Part shown: piece after piece, positions 1-7,247 of the stretch | Layout: every line of letters begins with the position of its first letter | How positions within the stretch are numbered: the first letter of the stretch is position 1 | From: Clostridiales bacterium | GTDB taxonomy: Bacteria > Bacillota > Clostridia > Oscillospirales > Acutalibacteraceae | Assembly: GCA_019416395.1 (NCBI GenBank) | Contig: DXXH01000061.1 | Location: 1 to 16,011, forward strand | Reading direction: 5' to 3' | Length of the DNA: 16,011 nucleotides | Notes under the pieces: model-generated | Database searches by the model: none | The model's input: only the letters and a program-made list of their open reading frames with translations | What the model was told of the DNA's origin: nothing | Program-made: the position numbers and the translations under genes

Positions 1-2
1 AA

Positions 3-3000
3 GCAGAAGGCCAACGCTTTTGTGAAGATCTTACCGCCCTTGGAATGCGGCCGGTCCCCTATCCCCTGCGGGATTTCAATTTCCGGGATACTGCGGGAAC
101 CTCCCACGAATACGAGCGCCTGCGGCTGGAAGCGCTTTCAAAGCTCCAAAGTGGTGGGTGCGATTGCATTGTAGCTTGCATGGACGCCGCTTTACAGTAC
201 ACCATGGGGCCTCAGGAGCTGGAAAAGCGTCTCTTCCCAGTGGAAACTGGCGCGCAAATGAAAATTCAGGAGTTGTTGACGGCCCTGGTGAACTGCGGGT
301 ACACCCGTGAGGATCAAATCGAAGGCCCGGGGCAATTCAGCCACCGGGGCGGCATTGTGGACTTCTTCTCCCCCAACGCCACCGCTCCTGTCCGGGCGGA
401 GTTCTGGGGAGATGAAATCGACTCCCTTTCCTATTTTGATATTGAAAGTCAACGGCGCACGGACCCTATCGATGTTGTTACGCTGGCTCCCTGCGTAGAG
501 GTCATTCCGGAAAAGCCGGAAATTCTGGCCCAGAAAATTGAAAAGCTTGCCTCTTCCCTGCGGGGAAAAACGGCCCCAAAGGCAAAGGAAATCCTGCGCA
601 GCGAAGCCGACAAACTGAAAAACGGTTTGCGGATCGGCTCTCTGGACAAGTTCATCTCCTTGATCTACCCGGAAACCTCTACCCTGCTGGACTATTTCCC
701 GGCAGAAAACAGCCTTCTGTTCTTTTCTGAAGGAAATAAACTGAAGGAGCGTATGCGCACTTCCCTTTGGCAGTGGGGAGAGGATCTGAAGGGGTATTTG
801 TCCGACGGCCTTTTGTGCAAAGGGTTGGACAAATACAGCGAGGATTGGGAATACGCGCTGGGCAAGGCCCAGAACACTCCCACCGTGTTTCTGGATCTCT
901 TCGCCCGGGGCAGTTATGAAATTCCCCTGAAAACGTTGATCAACATGACCGCCAAACAGCTTTCCCCCTGGGGCGGCGGCGTGCAACTGCTGGTGGACGA
1001 TTTAAGGCCCCTGCTGGACCAGGGCCGGGCCTGTGTGGTACTGGCCGGTACAGAACGGGCTGGCACCGCTCTGGCAGAAGACCTGAAACAAGCCGGTTTA
1101 CCTGCCGCCTGGCTGGACACGGTATCCACTGCCGCACCGGGAACAGTGACCGTCATGCTGGGATCTCTGTCCGCTGGGTTTGAGCTGCCGGAAGCGAACT
1201 TCGCTCTGATCACCCATGGCCGCATGACGGAAGTCAAACGAAAACGGGTGAAGCGGGATAAAAACAGCAAGGAAATCTCCAGCCTTTCCGAACTTTCCCC
1301 CGGGGATTACGTGGTGCACACCACCCACGGTATCGGCTTGTTTGAGGGCATTCATAAGCTGGAAATGAACGGCGTCACCAAGGACTACATCAAGGTGCGC
1401 TACGCCAAAAACGACACCTTGTACGTTCCGGTCACCCAGTTGGATTTGGTGTCCAAATATATTGGCCCCAGAGAAGACTCGGCGGTGAAGCTCAACCGGC
1501 TGGGGGGCACGGATTGGCAACGGCAAAAATCAAAAGTCCGTTCCGCGGTAAAGGATATCGCCAAGGAACTGATCCAGCTCTATGCCCAACGCATGCAGCA
1601 AAAAGGCTTCCCCTTCCCTGCCGACGGGGAATGGCAACACGATTTCGAGTCCCACTTTCCCTTTGACGAAACAGAAGACCAGCTGCGGTGTATCAACGAA
1701 ATCAAGGACGACATGGAGCGGGACGTGCCCATGGACCGCCTTCTTTGCGGGGACGTTGGATTCGGTAAAACAGAAGTTGCCTTGCGGGCCGCCTTTAAAT
1801 GCGTCACCGCTGGAAAACAATGCGCCATTTTGGTCCCCACCACCATCTTGGCCTGGCAGCACTACCAAACCATTCTCAGGCGAATGGAAGGCTTCCCGGT
1901 AGACGTGGAACTGCTTTCCCGGTTCCGCAGCCCCAAACAGCAGGAAGAAATCCTGCGCCGGGTCAAGCGGGGCAGCGTGGATCTGGTGGTGGGCACCCAC
2001 CGTCTGGTTTCCAAGGACGTGAAGTTCCACGATCTGGGGCTTGTCATCATCGATGAGGAGCAGCGTTTCGGGGTGGCTCAAAAGGAAAAACTCAAGCAGA
2101 TGTGCCAAAGCGCCGATGTGCTCACCCTATCCGCCACGCCGATCCCCCGGACACTGAACATGGCCCTTTCCGGAATCCGGGACATGTCCGTTATTGAGGA
2201 AGCGCCCCACGACCGCCACCCGGTACAAACCTACGTGCTGGAATACGACCCGGGGGTGATTTCCGACGCTATCCGCCGGGAACTGAGACGGGGCGGCCAG
2301 GTGTATTACCTTCATAACGATGTGGCTTCCATTCAAAGCACCGCCAATTTAATCCAGCAGCGTGTTCCCGAAGCCCGCATCGGCATCGGCCATGGGAAAA
2401 TGAGCGAGGAAGAGCTTTCCGAGGTGTGGCGGCAGCTGCTGGACCACGAGATCAACGTGCTGGTTTGCACCACCATCATTGAGACCGGTGTGGACGTCCC
2501 CTCTGCCAACACCCTGATTATCGAAAACGCCGACCGCATGGGGCTGTCCCAGCTGCATCAGCTCCGGGGACGGGTAGGCCGCAGCAGTCGGAGAGCCTAC
2601 GCCTATCTCACCTACGCCCCCAATAAAGTGCTGACGGAAATCGCTCAGAAACGCCTTTCCGCCATTCGGGAATTCACCGAATTCGGCTCGGGCTTTAAAA
2701 TCGCCATGCGGGATTTGGAAATCCGGGGCGCCGGAAATGTTTTGGGCGGGGAACAACATGGCCATATGGAAGCCGTAGGCTATGACATGTACGTCAAGCT
2801 GCTCAACGAAGCCGTCTCACTGATGAAAGGCGAGGAGCCTGCCCGTCCTGTGGACCAGGACTGCCTGGTGGATCTGCAGGTTCAGGCCCACATTCCCGAA
2901 AGCTATATCGACAGCCTGAGTCTGCGTCTGGACGTATACCGGCGCATCGCTGAAGTGGAAACCCAGGAAGACGCCATGGACGTTCTGGACGAACTCATCG

Positions 3001-3293
3001 ACCGGTTCGGCGAGCCCCCCGCCTCAGTCAAAGGTCTGCTAGATGTGGCCATGCTGCGCAACACCGCTGCCCGTCTTGGGATTACTGAAGTCAAGCAGCA
3101 AGGAGATTCCCTGCTGATTTACAAAGAGAAGTTTGACATGCAGCAGGTCGCCCCCCTAATCAAGGCTTTGGGCGGACGGGTACTCCTCAGCGCAGGGAGC
3201 AAACCTTATATCAGTGTGAAAATGGCGGGTGCCTCTCCCACCCAGGCTCTTGAGGAAATCTTGACGGCCATGCAGAATACTGCTGCTGTTTAA
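3..3293 (+). CDS. mfd: Transcription-repair coupling factor Mfd (5' end cut by window)
   Basis: Mfd is an ATP-driven DNA translocase that removes RNA polymerase stalled at lesions and recruits UvrA. The reading frame is open from base 3, before the first internal ATG at 45, and aligns with Mfd throughout, so the true start lies upstream; roughly the first 50-90 residues are probably missing. Visible parts in order: a UvrB-like N-terminal module (HRGGIVDFFSP and FWGDEIDSLSYFD, about 340-450); a CarD-like RNA-polymerase-interaction domain (LSPGDYVVHTTHGIGLFEG, about 1290-1470); a RecG-like SF2 motor with Walker A GDVGFGKT (1749-1772), DEEQ box (2052-2063), SATPIPRTLNMA and QLRGRVGR; and a C-terminal TRCF domain (YIDSLSLRLDVYRR onward, about 2900-3180). 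It ends TAA. No terminator follows, but the next gene has its own promoter. No lesions seen. Confidence 0.97.
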   Translation, partial: AEGQRFCEDLTALGMRPVPYPLRDFNFRDTAGTSHEYERLRLEALSKLQSGGCDCIVACMDAALQYTMGPQELEKRLFPVETGAQMKIQELLTALVNCGYTREDQIEGPGQFSHRGGIVDFFSPNATAPVRAEFWGDEIDSLSYFDIESQRRTDPIDVVTLAPCVEVIPEKPEILAQKIEKLASSLRGKTAPKAKEILRSEADKLKNGLRIGSLDKFISLIYPETSTLLDYFPAENSLLFFSEGNKLKERMRTSLWQWGEDLKGYLSDGLLCKGLDKYSEDWEYALGKAQNTPTVFLDLFARGSYEIPLKTLINMTAKQLSPWGGGVQLLVDDLRPLLDQGRACVVLAGTERAGTALAEDLKQAGLPAAWLDTVSTAAPGTVTVMLGSLSAGFELPEANFALITHGRMTEVKRKRVKRDKNSKEISSLSELSPGDYVVHTTHGIGLFEGIHKLEMNGVTKDYIKVRYAKNDTLYVPVTQLDLVSKYIGPREDSAVKLNRLGGTDWQRQKSKVRSAVKDIAKELIQLYAQRMQQKGFPFPADGEWQHDFESHFPFDETEDQLRCINEIKDDMERDVPMDRLLCGDVGFGKTEVALRAAFKCVTAGKQCAILVPTTILAWQHYQTILRRMEGFPVDVELLSRFRSPKQQEEILRRVKRGSVDLVVGTHRLVSKDVKFHDLGLVIIDEEQRFGVAQKEKLKQMCQSADVLTLSATPIPRTLNMALSGIRDMSVIEEAPHDRHPVQTYVLEYDPGVISDAIRRELRRGGQVYYLHNDVASIQSTANLIQQRVPEARIGIGHGKMSEEELSEVWRQLLDHEINVLVCTTIIETGVDVPSANTLIIENADRMGLSQLHQLRGRVGRSSRRAYAYLTYAPNKVLTEIAQKRLSAIREFTEFGSGFKIAMRDLEIRGAGNVLGGEQHGHMEAVGYDMYVKLLNEAVSLMKGEEPARPVDQDCLVDLQVQAHIPESYIDSLSLRLDVYRRIAEVETQEDAMDVLDELIDRFGEPPASVKGLLDVAMLRNTAARLGITEVKQQGDSLLIYKEKFDMQQVAPLIKALGGRVLLSAGSKPYISVKMAGASPTQALEEILTAMQNTAAV

Positions 3294-3316
3294 GCCCACT
3301 ATTCACAATTTCCGTG

Positions 3317-3345
3317 TAGACAAACCGGGAAAAGTAAGGTATAAT
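3317..3345 (+). promoter_or_regulatory. Sigma-A type promoter for the lipoprotein gene
   Basis: A TAGACA -35 box (3317-3322) and a TATAAT -10 box (3340-3345) are separated by exactly 17 bp, in the gap between mfd and the lipoprotein gene. The predicted start near 3352 leaves a leader of about 40 nt, with a GAAAGG ribosome site at 3377-3382. The -35 differs from consensus at one base and the -10 is perfect. Confidence 0.8.
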
Positions 3346-3392
3346 GTTTGTCGTTCTTTGCAAAAACCACTAATTTGAAAGGCTGATCACCC

Positions 3393-4622
3393 ATGAGAAA
3401 CATTTGGAAACAAGTTGTGGCCGTTGCCCTTTCCCTGGCTCTCTGCTTGAGCTTCGCAGGCTGCTATGATGAAAATAAAACCTGGGCCGCTCGTCAGGGC
3501 GAGGACGAATTGCCCATCGGCGCATATATCTATTATTTGTATAGCGCCTACTCCGAAGCCTCTGACAAAGTGGATTCCAGCACCCCTGTGCTGGACGCTG
3601 AGATCGAAGGCGAGGACGCCACCCAGTGGATCAAGGACCGGGCTATGAACTATCTCCAGTCCTATTACTACATCGAAGACAAATTCCAGGAATATGGCCT
3701 GGAGCTGTCCGATGAGGATCAGGAACAGGTGGATAACACCACAAACAGTGTTTGGCCCTATTACCAGTCCACCATGGAAAAACTGGGCATCGCCCGTTCT
3801 TCCTTTGAGCAGGCCTATTCCCTGTACAGCGTCAAGTTCCAGAAGGTGATGACCGCCATGTACGGCGAGGGCGGTGAACTGGCCTTAGATGACAGCGCTT
3901 ACGAGGAATATTACACCGGCGCTTACATCAACTACGAATACTTCTCTGCTCCCTTCAACGTCACCACCAGCGAGGGTGAAACCAGGGACCTGACCGATGA
4001 AGAAAAAGAGTCGGTAAAGGAAGAATTCGAAAAATACGTGGATAAGATCAACGCGGGCGATATGACCATGAGCGAGGCCGCGGACGACTACGCCACCGCT
4101 ACCAGCTCTGACTCCTCTTACATGGGTCCCATGGCCGTAAAGGCTGAAAATCTGTCCAGCGAAATCTTTAACGCATTGAATTCCGCCAAGGAAGGGGAAG
4201 CTGCTTTCGTGGAAACCTCTTCTATGTACCTGGTAGTGCGCAAGCTGTCCATTCAGGATTACTATAACGAGAATATCGTCGGCGATGAAAGCAAGCTCTC
4301 CTCTCTGCTTTCCGAAATGAAGGGAACAGAATTTAACGACTACGTTTTGGAACAGGCCACTTCTGTCGAAGGCATCGAAGTGAATACGTCTGCCATCAAC
4401 AGCGTTAAGGTTTCCACTTTGGTCAATGACAGCAACCGCAATGGGACTTCTTCCGCTTCAGAGGCAACCTCTTCCAGCTCCGAAAGCGACTCCAGCTCTG
4501 AGGAAATCACAGAAGAAAGCTCCACGGTTGAGGAAAGCTCTTCTTCCGAAGAGAGCTCCGCTGTGGAAGAAAGCTCCAGCTCTCAGGAAGAATCCTCTTC
4601 CAGCGAAAGCTCTGCAGAGTAA
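3393..4622 (+). CDS. Secreted lipoprotein, PrsA/SurA-like foldase family, with Ser/Glu tail
   Basis: Predicted surface lipoprotein of 409 residues, probably a PrsA/SurA-type folding factor for exported proteins. Residues 1-24 form a lipoprotein signal: basic start (MRNIWK), hydrophobic core, and lipobox SFAGC with Cys24 as acylation site (Phe at -3 is less usual than Leu). Residues about 30-180 are helix-rich like the SurA N-terminal region. Residues about 180-340 occupy the place of a parvulin domain, but I do not see a clear parvulin signature, so isomerase activity is uncertain. Residues 350-409 are a low-complexity Ser/Glu tail. The start is fixed by GAAAGG 10 nt upstream of ATG and by the signal peptide. 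It is a monocistronic unit, with its own promoter and a terminator 42 bp after the stop. A foldase-like gene after mfd is, from memory, a common clostridial arrangement. Alternative: a structural surface lipoprotein without enzymatic activity. Confidence 0.75.
   Translation: MRNIWKQVVAVALSLALCLSFAGCYDENKTWAARQGEDELPIGAYIYYLYSAYSEASDKVDSSTPVLDAEIEGEDATQWIKDRAMNYLQSYYYIEDKFQEYGLELSDEDQEQVDNTTNSVWPYYQSTMEKLGIARSSFEQAYSLYSVKFQKVMTAMYGEGGELALDDSAYEEYYTGAYINYEYFSAPFNVTTSEGETRDLTDEEKESVKEEFEKYVDKINAGDMTMSEAADDYATATSSDSSYMGPMAVKAENLSSEIFNALNSAKEGEAAFVETSSMYLVVRKLSIQDYYNENIVGDESKLSSLLSEMKGTEFNDYVLEQATSVEGIEVNTSAINSVKVSTLVNDSNRNGTSSASEATSSSSESDSSSEEITEESSTVEESSSSEESSAVEESSSSQEESSSSESSAE
4440..4619 (+). 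repeat. Low-complexity Ser/Glu-coding tract
   Basis: This stretch encodes residues 350-409 of the lipoprotein. By count, 29 of 60 residues are Ser and 16 are Glu, with no Lys, Arg or His. Irregular EESSSS-type units are written with mixed Ser codons (TCT, TCC, AGC), so this is amino-acid-level low complexity rather than a perfect DNA tandem repeat. Confidence 0.85.
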
Positions 4623-4663
4623 TTTGACTTTATTCTGATTTTCTATCACACACTGACATCTCC

Positions 4664-4697
4664 AACGCGCGAGGGAAATTTCCCCCGCGCGTTTTTT
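4664..4697 (+). terminator. Rho-independent terminator after the lipoprotein gene
   Basis: The arms AACGCGCGAGGGAAA (4664-4678) and TTTCCCCCGCGCGTT (4679-4693) form a 15-position inverted repeat with a single A-C mismatch. A T run (4692-4697) follows directly. The A/T-rich top will open to form the loop. It begins 42 bp after the lipoprotein stop and separates that gene from the ATPase operon. Confidence 0.92.
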
Positions 4698-4788
4698 ATT
4701 ACCCAAATTTTGTTTCTTTGTCGGAAAGAGAAAACAAATCTCATTTTTTGAGCTTTTCGCCAAAATTTATTTTTCAGTGATTTTTTTT

Positions 4789-4817
4789 TTGACAATATCG
4801 CTTCCATCCTGTATAAT
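4789..4817 (+). promoter_or_regulatory. Perfect-consensus sigma-A promoter of the V-ATPase operon
   Basis: TTGACA (4789-4794), a 17-bp spacer and TATAAT (4812-4817) match the consensus at all 12 positions with optimal spacing. A run of ten T (4781-4790) and further A/T tracts lie immediately upstream and could act as an UP element. The predicted transcription start is near 4824, giving a leader of about 75 nt before the TTG start at 4900. Confidence 0.9.
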
Positions 4818-4833
4818 GTGTTTGTTGTTTTCC

Positions 4834-4894
4834 TGTGATAAAGCGCCTTTTCTCCCCTGGGGTGACGGGCGGCTTTTCACAACAGGGGAGGTGG
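4834..4894 (+). promoter_or_regulatory. Structured leader RNA sequestering the first SD; riboswitch candidate (Na+ class to be tested)
   Basis: Two interleaved sets of complementary segments lie between the promoter and the first gene. Set B: CTCCCCTGGGGTGA (4852-4865) pairs with TCACAACAGGGGAG (4877-4890) at 12 of 14 positions, plus a T4851-G4891 wobble; this buries GGAGG of the ribosome site GGAGGTG (4887-4893). Set A: TGTGATAAAGCGCC (4834-4847) pairs with GGCGGCTTTTCACA (4868-4881) through 13 Watson-Crick pairs with two single-base bulges. A and B in full share 4877-4881 and exclude one another. The inner part of A (about 4843-4847 with 4868-4873) can coexist with outer B (4851-4859 with 4883-4891) as an H-type pseudoknot. 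Pairing is seen directly; a regulatory role is inferred. A Na+-sensing riboswitch (Na+-I/DUF1646 class) is a hypothesis based on the downstream genes only; I cannot recall its consensus well enough to match it. Confidence 0.6.
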
Positions 4895-4899
4895 AATAT

Positions 4900-5226
4900 T
4901 TGGCAAAAGAAACCATGCAGGCTGTCAATCAAGCGGAACAAAAGGCCAACGATACAGTCCGGCAGGCAAAAGAAGAAAGCGAACGCTTACGGCGTGAGGC
5001 TGCCGATAAGGCTCAGCAGCTGATTGCAGCAGCGGTAAAAGAAGCGAAAAAGCGGGCGGAAATCCTCTATGGTGTAGCTAAGGCCGACGGCGAAAAACGC
5101 AAGGCAGCTATCCAAAAGGAGGCCCTCGAGGAACAGGAACAGCTGCGGGCCTGTGCCCAGTCCCGTCAGGATCAAGTGGCCCGGGAAGCGGAACGCATTG
5201 TGCTGGGCCACCCGAGAAGGAGGTGA
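4900..5226 (+). CDS. ntpF: V-type ATPase peripheral-stalk subunit G/H-like (NtpF-type)
   Basis: A predicted 108-residue, almost wholly helical and charged coiled-coil protein, first gene of the operon, matching the position of NtpF in the Enterococcus hirae ntp order. It should pair with subunit E to form the peripheral stalk holding the A3B3 head to subunit I. Ala/Glu/Lys/Gln-rich heptads run over residues about 5-100 (KETMQAVNQAEQKANDTV onward), with no membrane segment. I chose the TTG at 4900 because GGAGGTG (4887-4893) lies a few bases upstream; an upstream ATG at 4777 would overlap the promoter, and ATG 4915 is a weaker alternative. The TTG start together with the buried ribosome site suggests translation of this gene is limited or regulated. 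Its TGA (5224-5226) lies inside the next gene's ribosome site. Confidence 0.82.
   Translation: MAKETMQAVNQAEQKANDTVRQAKEESERLRREAADKAQQLIAAAVKEAKKRAEILYGVAKADGEKRKAAIQKEALEEQEQLRACAQSRQDQVAREAERIVLGHPRRR
5217..5226 (+). promoter_or_regulatory. Full-length Shine-Dalgarno overlapping a stop codon
   Basis: AAGGAGGTGA matches the 16S rRNA anti-SD sequence over ten bases. Its last three bases are the TGA stop of the stalk gene. It places GGAGG 7 nt before the GTG at 5231 and so decides the start of the subunit I gene. The arrangement suggests translational coupling of the two genes. Confidence 0.85.
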
Positions 5227-5230
5227 GAGT

Positions 5231-7246
5231 GTGGCGGTTGTACCTATGAAACGCCTGGAGCTTTACGGCTTGAAACGGGAGCGAAAGGCTATCCTGGAAT
5301 ACTTGCAGTCCCAGGGTGTGGTGGAAGTGCATACGCCAGAAGAAGCTGAGGATCTTTTTACCAGAACCGATACTGCGCAGGCCCAACTGGAATTTGAACA
5401 GAACATTCACCTTTTGGAACAAGCGGTGGACTTGCTGGACCAATACGCCCCAGTGAAAAAGAGTATGTTCGCTGCGCTGGAAGGCCGCACTCCCATTTCA
5501 CAAAAAGAATATGACGGCCTTTGGAAACGGGCTCCCGCCCTCTTGGGGAAAGCCAGAGAACTTACCGCTCTAGGCAAACAGATCACCGATGACGGCGCCC
5601 AGATCCTGCGGCTAAAGGCCCAGCTGGAAAGTCTGGCACCCTGGACTTCATTGGACATTCCCCTGGATTCCAAGGGTACGGAAAACTGCCGGATATTCGC
5701 CGGCTCCTTCCCAGAGGATCTGGACGAGCAAACGCTGAAAAACAATCTGGCCCAGCTTCTCCCGGAAATTACCGGATTTGAAGCCGAAGTGCTCAGCCGC
5801 CAAGCTCAGCAGACCTGCGTGTTCTGCCTGTGCCACAAGCGGGACGCTCCTCAGGTTGAGGAAGCCCTGCGCACTCTGGGATTTACCTACCCGTCTTTTT
5901 CCACCGAGCTCCCCCCTGCTCAGCAGGCAAAGAAGCTCCAGGAAGAGATCGGGCAAATCGAAAAAGATCGGGAAAAAGCAGAAAATGAAATACGCTCCCG
6001 GTCTGACCAACGAAAAGATCTGCTTCTGGCCTCAGATTATTACGGTGTGCGGGCGGAAAAATACCAAGTGCTGGGTGAGCTTTGGCAAAGTCCCCACGTA
6101 TTCTTCCTCACCGGTTACCTGCCTGGGGAAGACGCTCCCGGATTGCTGGAACGGCTGGAAAGCAAGTTTACCCTTTGGGCTGAAACGGAAGACCCTGGGC
6201 CAGAGGAAGAACCACCGGTAAAACTGAAAAACGGGTTCTTCACTGCCCCCATGGAAGGAGTGGTGGCCGGCTACAGTCTGCCGGGCAAATATGAAGTGGA
6301 CCCCTCTTCCGTAATGGCGCTGCTCTACTATATACTGTTCGGTTTGATGCTCTCGGACGCCGCTTACGGAATCTTAATGATGATCGGCTGCGGTGTAGCG
6401 CTTTTGAAATTCCAAAATATGGAGATGTCTCTGCGGAAAACCATGCGTATGTTCTTTTTCTGCGGTATCTCCACAACCGTTTGGGGTATTTTATTCGGCA
6501 GTTATTTCGGCGACTGTATCCCGGTGATTGCACGCACCTTTTTCAACACGGAAATCACCATTCCCGCTTTGTGGTTTGAACCTTTGGACGATCCCATGCG
6601 GCTTCTGCTTTTCTCCTTCGCCCTGGGAATCGTACACCTGTTCACTGGCCTGGGTGTCCAGTTTTACCAACTGGCCCGGCGGAAAAAATACGCCGACGCC
6701 CTATACGATGTGGTCTTTTGGTATTTATTGGTAGGCGGTTTGATCGTCCTTCTGCTGTCCACCGAGATGTTCGTCACCATGGTGAACCTGCCCTTCCGCA
6801 TTCCCAGCGTGGTGGGCACAATCGCCGGGATCCTGGCGGCTATCGGCGCTGTGGGCATTGTGTGCACTGCCGGAAGAGAATCCCGCAACCCCTTTAAGCG
6901 GCTGCTGAAAGGCCTGTATGGACTGTACAATATCTCCGGCTATTTAAGCGATATCCTTTCCTACTCCCGGCTTTTGGCCCTGGGTTTGGCCACCGGCGTC
7001 ATCGCCACGGTGTTTAACCAAATGGGCAGCATGCTGGGCGGCAGTGTGCTGGGCGCCATCTTCTTCGCTGTGGTTTTCCTTATCGGACACGGCATGAACT
7101 TGGCAATCAACGTCCTTGGCGCTTATGTGCATACCAACCGTTTGCAGTATGTGGAATTCTTCGGCAAGTTCTATGAGGGCGGCGGGCGTGCCTTTTCACC
7201 CTTCGCGGCCCATACCCGACATTTTCAGATCAAGGAGGAAAAATGA
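5231..7246 (+). CDS. ntpI: V-type ATPase subunit I (stator, a-subunit homologue)
   Basis: Membrane stator that, with the K ring, forms the ion path; 671 residues, the usual size. The N-terminal half (about 1-340) is cytoplasmic and binds the peripheral stalks; it opens with the family-typical MAVVPMKRLELYGLKRE. From about residue 360 several hydrophobic segments follow (ALLYYILFGLMLSDAAYGIL; a run around LLVGGLIVLLLS; the C-terminal pair). The essential arginine facing the rotor carboxylate is Arg580 in LSYSRLLALGLATG, equivalent to Arg573 of E. hirae NtpI; a second conserved Arg637 lies in NRLQYVEFFGKFY. The GTG start at 5231 is set by the ten-base SD 5217-5226; the open frame continues upstream but lies inside the previous gene. 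The next gene starts after a single base. Confidence 0.96.
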   Translation: MAVVPMKRLELYGLKRERKAILEYLQSQGVVEVHTPEEAEDLFTRTDTAQAQLEFEQNIHLLEQAVDLLDQYAPVKKSMFAALEGRTPISQKEYDGLWKRAPALLGKARELTALGKQITDDGAQILRLKAQLESLAPWTSLDIPLDSKGTENCRIFAGSFPEDLDEQTLKNNLAQLLPEITGFEAEVLSRQAQQTCVFCLCHKRDAPQVEEALRTLGFTYPSFSTELPPAQQAKKLQEEIGQIEKDREKAENEIRSRSDQRKDLLLASDYYGVRAEKYQVLGELWQSPHVFFLTGYLPGEDAPGLLERLESKFTLWAETEDPGPEEEPPVKLKNGFFTAPMEGVVAGYSLPGKYEVDPSSVMALLYYILFGLMLSDAAYGILMMIGCGVALLKFQNMEMSLRKTMRMFFFCGISTTVWGILFGSYFGDCIPVIARTFFNTEITIPALWFEPLDDPMRLLLFSFALGIVHLFTGLGVQFYQLARRKKYADALYDVVFWYLLVGGLIVLLLSTEMFVTMVNLPFRIPSVVGTIAGILAAIGAVGIVCTAGRESRNPFKRLLKGLYGLYNISGYLSDILSYSRLLALGLATGVIATVFNQMGSMLGGSVLGAIFFAVVFLIGHGMNLAINVLGAYVHTNRLQYVEFFGKFYEGGGRAFSPFAAHTRHFQIKEEK

Positions 7247-7247
7247 C

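Noticed and set aside
192..986. 264-codon minus-strand open frame opposite mfd
   Set aside because: Low-complexity, Gln/Phe/Gly-rich translation with no family resemblance, fully antisense to well-conserved Mfd sequence; an effect of codon composition.
4740..4752. CTCA-TTTTT-TGAG hairpin between terminator and promoter
   Set aside because: A four-base-pair stem in A/T-rich DNA; expected by chance.
4786..4872. The hydrophobic N-terminal extension read from 4777 as a signal peptide
   Set aside because: The peptide falls over promoter DNA, and the stalk subunit is cytosolic; chance reading of T-rich sequence.
4834..4891. Full-length pseudoknot using all of 4834-4847/4868-4881 with 4851-4859/4883-4891
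   Set aside because: Only one base (4882) would have to span a 13-pair stem, which is sterically impossible; only the shortened first stem can coexist, otherwise the two stems are alternatives.
4777..4899. Upstream ATG start for the stalk subunit giving 149 residues
   Set aside because: The extension would be read from inside the promoter (-35/-10 at 4789-4817) and through the leader structure; it has no ribosome site and adds a Phe/Cys/Leu-rich stretch foreign to the family.
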